From: Gammaproteobacteria bacterium
GTDB taxonomy: Bacteria; Pseudomonadota; Gammaproteobacteria; Enterobacterales; Kangiellaceae
NCBI GenBank assembly: GCA_013372875.1
Contig: JABXIW010000257.1
Coordinates: 1 to 7,357 of the forward strand
Direction: 5' to 3'
Length of the DNA: 7,357 nucleotides
Shown: piece by piece, positions 5,229 to 7,357 of the stretch
How the letters are laid out: each line of letters opens with the position of its first letter
How positions within the stretch are numbered: position 1 is the stretch's first letter
Notes under the pieces: generated by a model
Seen by the model: the letters and a program-made list of their open reading frames with translations, nothing else
Database searches by the model: none
What the model was told of the DNA's origin: nothing
Program-made: the position numbers and the translations under genes

Positions 5229-6581
5229 ATGTCATGGATAATCGCAAAACTCACAGCTTTTCTTTCAAAAAAACAAAAAGAATCTTATTGCGCCGGAGGC
5301 TCGCTGCTTGCGCGCTCATTACTCATCATGCGCTGTGGTAAAGTTGAGAAACAAACAACGGCTTGTTCCAACTTTTCCACATCCAGCATTACCGCCTTTC
5401 TGCTCGCGTGCACCCTGATTGGCTCTCCTGCTTTTGCCGCCACCTCTGCGCCCTTTGAAGCAAAAAATACACCGATTGGAGACTTCGCATCGTGGTTCTC
5501 GGTTCACACTGGAAACACAGTTGTGCTCGGTCATGGTGTCACTGGTGAGGTCAGCTTTACCGCGCCGGATTTGAAAGATGAGGATTATCCTGCCTTTTTC
5601 CTTTCCGTGCTTCGTGCGCACGGTTACGAGCTTACGCATGACCACGGCGTTTTTACCATCATTGCCGACGCAAACAAGGTGGAGACGTTCGAACCCTCTC
5701 AAGTAAAGCTGTACTTTTTTGAGAATGTTCGAAATACCAAGGTCGTTGACTTAATTTCCTCGATGCTTGCTGCAACGCAAAACCAGACACTGAATAATAA
5801 AGCGATTAAGAATTACAAGGTTGAGGTGCTACCGACCACAAACAGCATTATCGTGACAGGCTCTGAGAATCAATTGAAGCACATTGATGTGCTCATCAAA
5901 GGGATTGATAGACCACAAAAGCAAGTCTTTATCGAGGCGGTGATTACCGAAACTGAGCTCGGTGATTCTCAGGAAGTCGGCGTAAATATGGACTTAGCTC
6001 TGAGTGAGGCTGGCTTTGTTTCTCAGCCTACTGCAATTAAGAAAGCCGTTGATAACCTACTGTTCTATGAGGGCGGTGATTTCAATGCGCTTATTAAAGC
6101 CGTGTCTAAGAATCAGAATACTAAGCTCTTATCACGGCCAAACATGTTCATTATGGACAGAGAGCGCGGTTACATCACGGTTGGTCAGAACGTGCCGTTC
6201 CTAACTTCGTCTGAGGTAACAGACGGCGGTAATCGAGTCCAGCAAATAGAACGTAAAGATGTGGGCGTGTCACTTGAGGTTGTACCGCATGTAATTGGTG
6301 ATCATGTTGTGTTGCAGATTATGCAAAAGTCCGACTCGGTAACGGATTCCTCTATCGCATCCGATATCATTACCAATACGCGAACACTGCAAACAGTGGT
6401 CAAGGTCAAAGACCGTCAAACGATCTCTTTAGGTGGGTTGATTTCCCAAGAGCAGCGCGACTCGGTAAGCGGTGTACCTGTCTTGATGGATGTGCCGTTA
6501 CTTGGTGCTCTATTCCGGTCAGAAAAGACCAATACGGTAGATAAAGAACTTAAAGTAACGATAAGAACCACGATACTTTAG
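5229..6581 (+). CDS. Phage-encoded secretin (pIV-like outer-membrane channel)
   Basis: A 450-residue secretin that forms the outer-membrane pore through which the virion leaves. From ATG 5229 the order is: a leader of about 70 residues ending in a Sec signal (ITAFLLACTLIGSPAFA, cleavage after AFA); an N0-like domain (about 75-150); an N1/Secretin_N domain (about 158-228, with YKVEVLPTTNSIIVTGS and HIDVLIKGIDRP); and the secretin core (about 229-450) with TKLLSRPN, GQNVPF, and the hallmark VPVLMDVPLLGALF at 416-429. The protein ends with the core, lacking an S-domain, and is close to Ff pIV in length (about 400-430). LLAC inside the signal resembles a lipobox, but its hydrophobic part would be very short, so cleavage after AFA is favoured. 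An alternative start, ATG 5328, gives a 37-residue signal without a ribosome site. It is last in the operon, 17 bases after zot and 8 bases before a terminator. Confidence 0.94.
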   Translation: MSWIIAKLTAFLSKKQKESYCAGGSLLARSLLIMRCGKVEKQTTACSNFSTSSITAFLLACTLIGSPAFAATSAPFEAKNTPIGDFASWFSVHTGNTVVLGHGVTGEVSFTAPDLKDEDYPAFFLSVLRAHGYELTHDHGVFTIIADANKVETFEPSQVKLYFFENVRNTKVVDLISSMLAATQNQTLNNKAIKNYKVEVLPTTNSIIVTGSENQLKHIDVLIKGIDRPQKQVFIEAVITETELGDSQEVGVNMDLALSEAGFVSQPTAIKKAVDNLLFYEGGDFNALIKAVSKNQNTKLLSRPNMFIMDRERGYITVGQNVPFLTSSEVTDGGNRVQQIERKDVGVSLEVVPHVIGDHVVLQIMQKSDSVTDSSIASDIITNTRTLQTVVKVKDRQTISLGGLISQEQRDSVSGVPVLMDVPLLGALFRSEKTNTVDKELKVTIRTTIL

Positions 6582-6583
6582 TT

Positions 6584-6620
6584 AAAAGTAAGCCGAACAA
6601 ATACTGTTCGGCTTTGTTTT
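6584..6620. terminator. Bidirectional intrinsic terminator between convergent genes
   Basis: Bases 6590-6599 pair perfectly with 6605-6614 (10 bp; core AGCCGAACA / TGTTCGGCT) around a 5-base loop. On the + strand the T-rich TTTGTTTT at 6613-6620 follows; on the - strand four T follow (6587 to 6584). It lies between the secretin stop (6581) and the stop of the - strand gene (6619-6621), so it can end transcripts from both sides. Confidence 0.93.
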
Positions 6621-7257
6621 AGCTGTATTGCAATACACTTTTAAATTCTCGGCATTTTATCAAAGTATCTCGTTCTATTACTGTAGCTACGTGGTTTTTG
6701 TCGTAGCTACTTTTAGCCTCGAAACGAAGAAGTGGATGGTGCCCTTTGAGTGCGTTGTTTACGTATATATCTCGCTCTTGTCTTTTCTTTTGCCTATGAG
6801 ATGAGTCATCTAACTCTATGACAGCCAATACTTTGGTATCTCTGTCTGTGATTACGTAATCCATCCTCTTAGCCCAAGTTCGAGAGTTATCTTTAAAATT
6901 GGTCGGTTGTACTAACGCCATCAATGAAACCTGACTATGAATTACGTATTCATCAGGCAATAGTTCTTGCAGTACTTTGTAAAACTTGCGCTCAGTCTTA
7001 GTCGCTAAGTAGGTATTTTCCCTGTGAGGAACAGAGCTGGGTTTATTGCTTTCGATAACTTTGGTTTGCGGTATGGGCACTTCAACTAGCTTTGGATGCC
7101 TATCTATCACTTTCGTATCAAAAGCATGAACATTGTTAGACCTTTTGGCTGCTGCGCCTTGATCCCATTCGTTAAGCCTACGCTTGTGTTTCTTACCTTT
7201 CTTTGTAAACAAAAACACAAGACAAACTAAAGATAAAAGTATAATTAACTCAGCCAC
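6619..7257 (-). CDS. Membrane-anchored DUF2726 protein (possible nuclease-fold cargo)
   Basis: A 212-residue protein convergent to the phage operon. An N-terminal span (residues 3-17, ELIILLSLVCLVFLF) followed by KKGKKHKRR suggests anchoring with the rest in the cytoplasm. After a low-complexity linker (about 30-80) comes a DUF2726-type domain (about 84-205): TERKFYKVLQELLPDEYVI, then KRMDYVI, VLAVIELDDSSH (146-154), an RQERD motif and PLLRFEAK. Conserved acidic residues (E89, D133, E148, D150, D151) and H154 recall nuclease-like folds of the PD-(D/E)XK kind; this is a fold-level guess from memory and the activity is unproven. The start is GTG 7257 with AGAGG (7266-7270, - strand) 8 bases upstream. 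Its base use is visibly more A/T-rich than the phage core. Orientation, composition and absence from the core inovirus set suggest an accessory gene of the prophage, perhaps for host benefit or exclusion of other phages. No such role is shown by the sequence. Confidence 0.85.
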   Translation of the reverse strand: MAELIILLSLVCLVFLFTKKGKKHKRRLNEWDQGAAAKRSNNVHAFDTKVIDRHPKLVEVPIPQTKVIESNKPSSVPHRENTYLATKTERKFYKVLQELLPDEYVIHSQVSLMALVQPTNFKDNSRTWAKRMDYVITDRDTKVLAVIELDDSSHRQKKRQERDIYVNNALKGHHPLLRFEAKSSYDKNHVATVIERDTLIKCREFKSVLQYS

Positions 7258-7330
7258 TTCCGACGCCTCTTAGACAATAAGAGCAAATAGTAGCATATCA
7301 ATCATTTGAGTTATCAGCTTTTTCTTCAGC

Positions 7331-7353
7331 CCCCCTAATCTGTATTACGGGGG
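7331..7353. repeat. Hairpin in the non-coding right end
   Basis: CCCCC TAAT (7331-7339) pairs with ATTA and GGGGG (7344-7347, 7349-7353) around the loop CTGT, with one bulged C at 7348. No T-run follows on either strand, so it is not an ordinary terminator. It lies in the gap upstream of the - strand gene (7258-7357), in which I see no gene. A role as operator, origin structure or attachment feature is possible, but the window ends 4 bases after it. Confidence 0.6.
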
Positions 7354-7357
7354 TAAA

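Noticed and set aside
5234..5341. Overlapping 35-residue basic reading frame starting MDNRKTHSF in another frame at the secretin start.
   Set aside because: It has no separate ribosome site, no recognisable feature besides basic residues, and lies entirely within the secretin leader; it is probably chance.
6619..7257. The - strand gene as the phage repressor (RstR-like).
   Set aside because: No helix-turn-helix is visible, the protein has a membrane anchor, and its domain matches DUF2726 instead.
7274..7301. Possible - strand promoter (TTGATA, 16-base gap, TATTGT) for the DUF2726 gene.
   Set aside because: The predicted transcript start would fall inside the ribosome site of the gene, and the -10 box matches only four of six.

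Overview
The window is almost entirely the genome of a filamentous bacteriophage (inovirus), either as a prophage or as part of a replicative form. The gene order is the classic one: replication, then structure, then assembly. The most likely host group is Vibrio or a related marine gammaproteobacterium. This is an inference from the Zot-type assembly ATPase, the overall layout, the moderate GC content and the strong purine-rich ribosome sites. Shewanella, Photobacterium or Pseudoalteromonas cannot be excluded.

Layout on the + strand. Positions 2-1153 hold the C-terminal part of a rolling-circle replication endonuclease of the phage P2 gpA / phiX174 gpA type (HUH motif plus a YxxxY tyrosine pair), cut by the left window edge. 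A very long hairpin (1099-1158) overlaps its stop codon. Next come a small protein in the ssDNA-binding (gene V) position (1231-1542), two tiny single-membrane-span proteins in the gene VII/IX positions (1553-1672 and 1673-1789; too short for ordinary gene calling) and the major coat protein with signal peptide (1813-2076). An intrinsic terminator (2108-2135) separates the coat gene from the genes behind it. Then follow a pIII-like adsorption protein (2154-3779), a pVI-like membrane protein (3779-4138), Zot/pI (4138-5211) and a phage-encoded secretin, pIV-like (5229-6581). From pIII to Zot the genes overlap by one base (TAATG), so they are probably translationally coupled.

A palindromic terminator (6590-6614) serves both the phage operon and a convergent gene on the - strand (6619-7257). 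That gene encodes a membrane-anchored DUF2726 protein, visibly more A/T-rich than the phage core and probably cargo. The last 100 bases are non-coding and hold a second hairpin at the right edge.

How it works together: the Rep nicks the replicative form to make + strands, and the ssDNA-binding protein coats them. Coat subunits wait in the inner membrane. The Zot/pI ATPase drives extrusion through the phage's own secretin, and pIII and pVI cap the virion end and bind the next host. No integrase, transposase, CI-like repressor, cholera toxin gene or obvious dif-like attachment site is present. The most notable points are the 27-bp hairpin whose G-U pairs work only on the + (virion/mRNA) strand, the own secretin gene, and the convergent DUF2726 gene.
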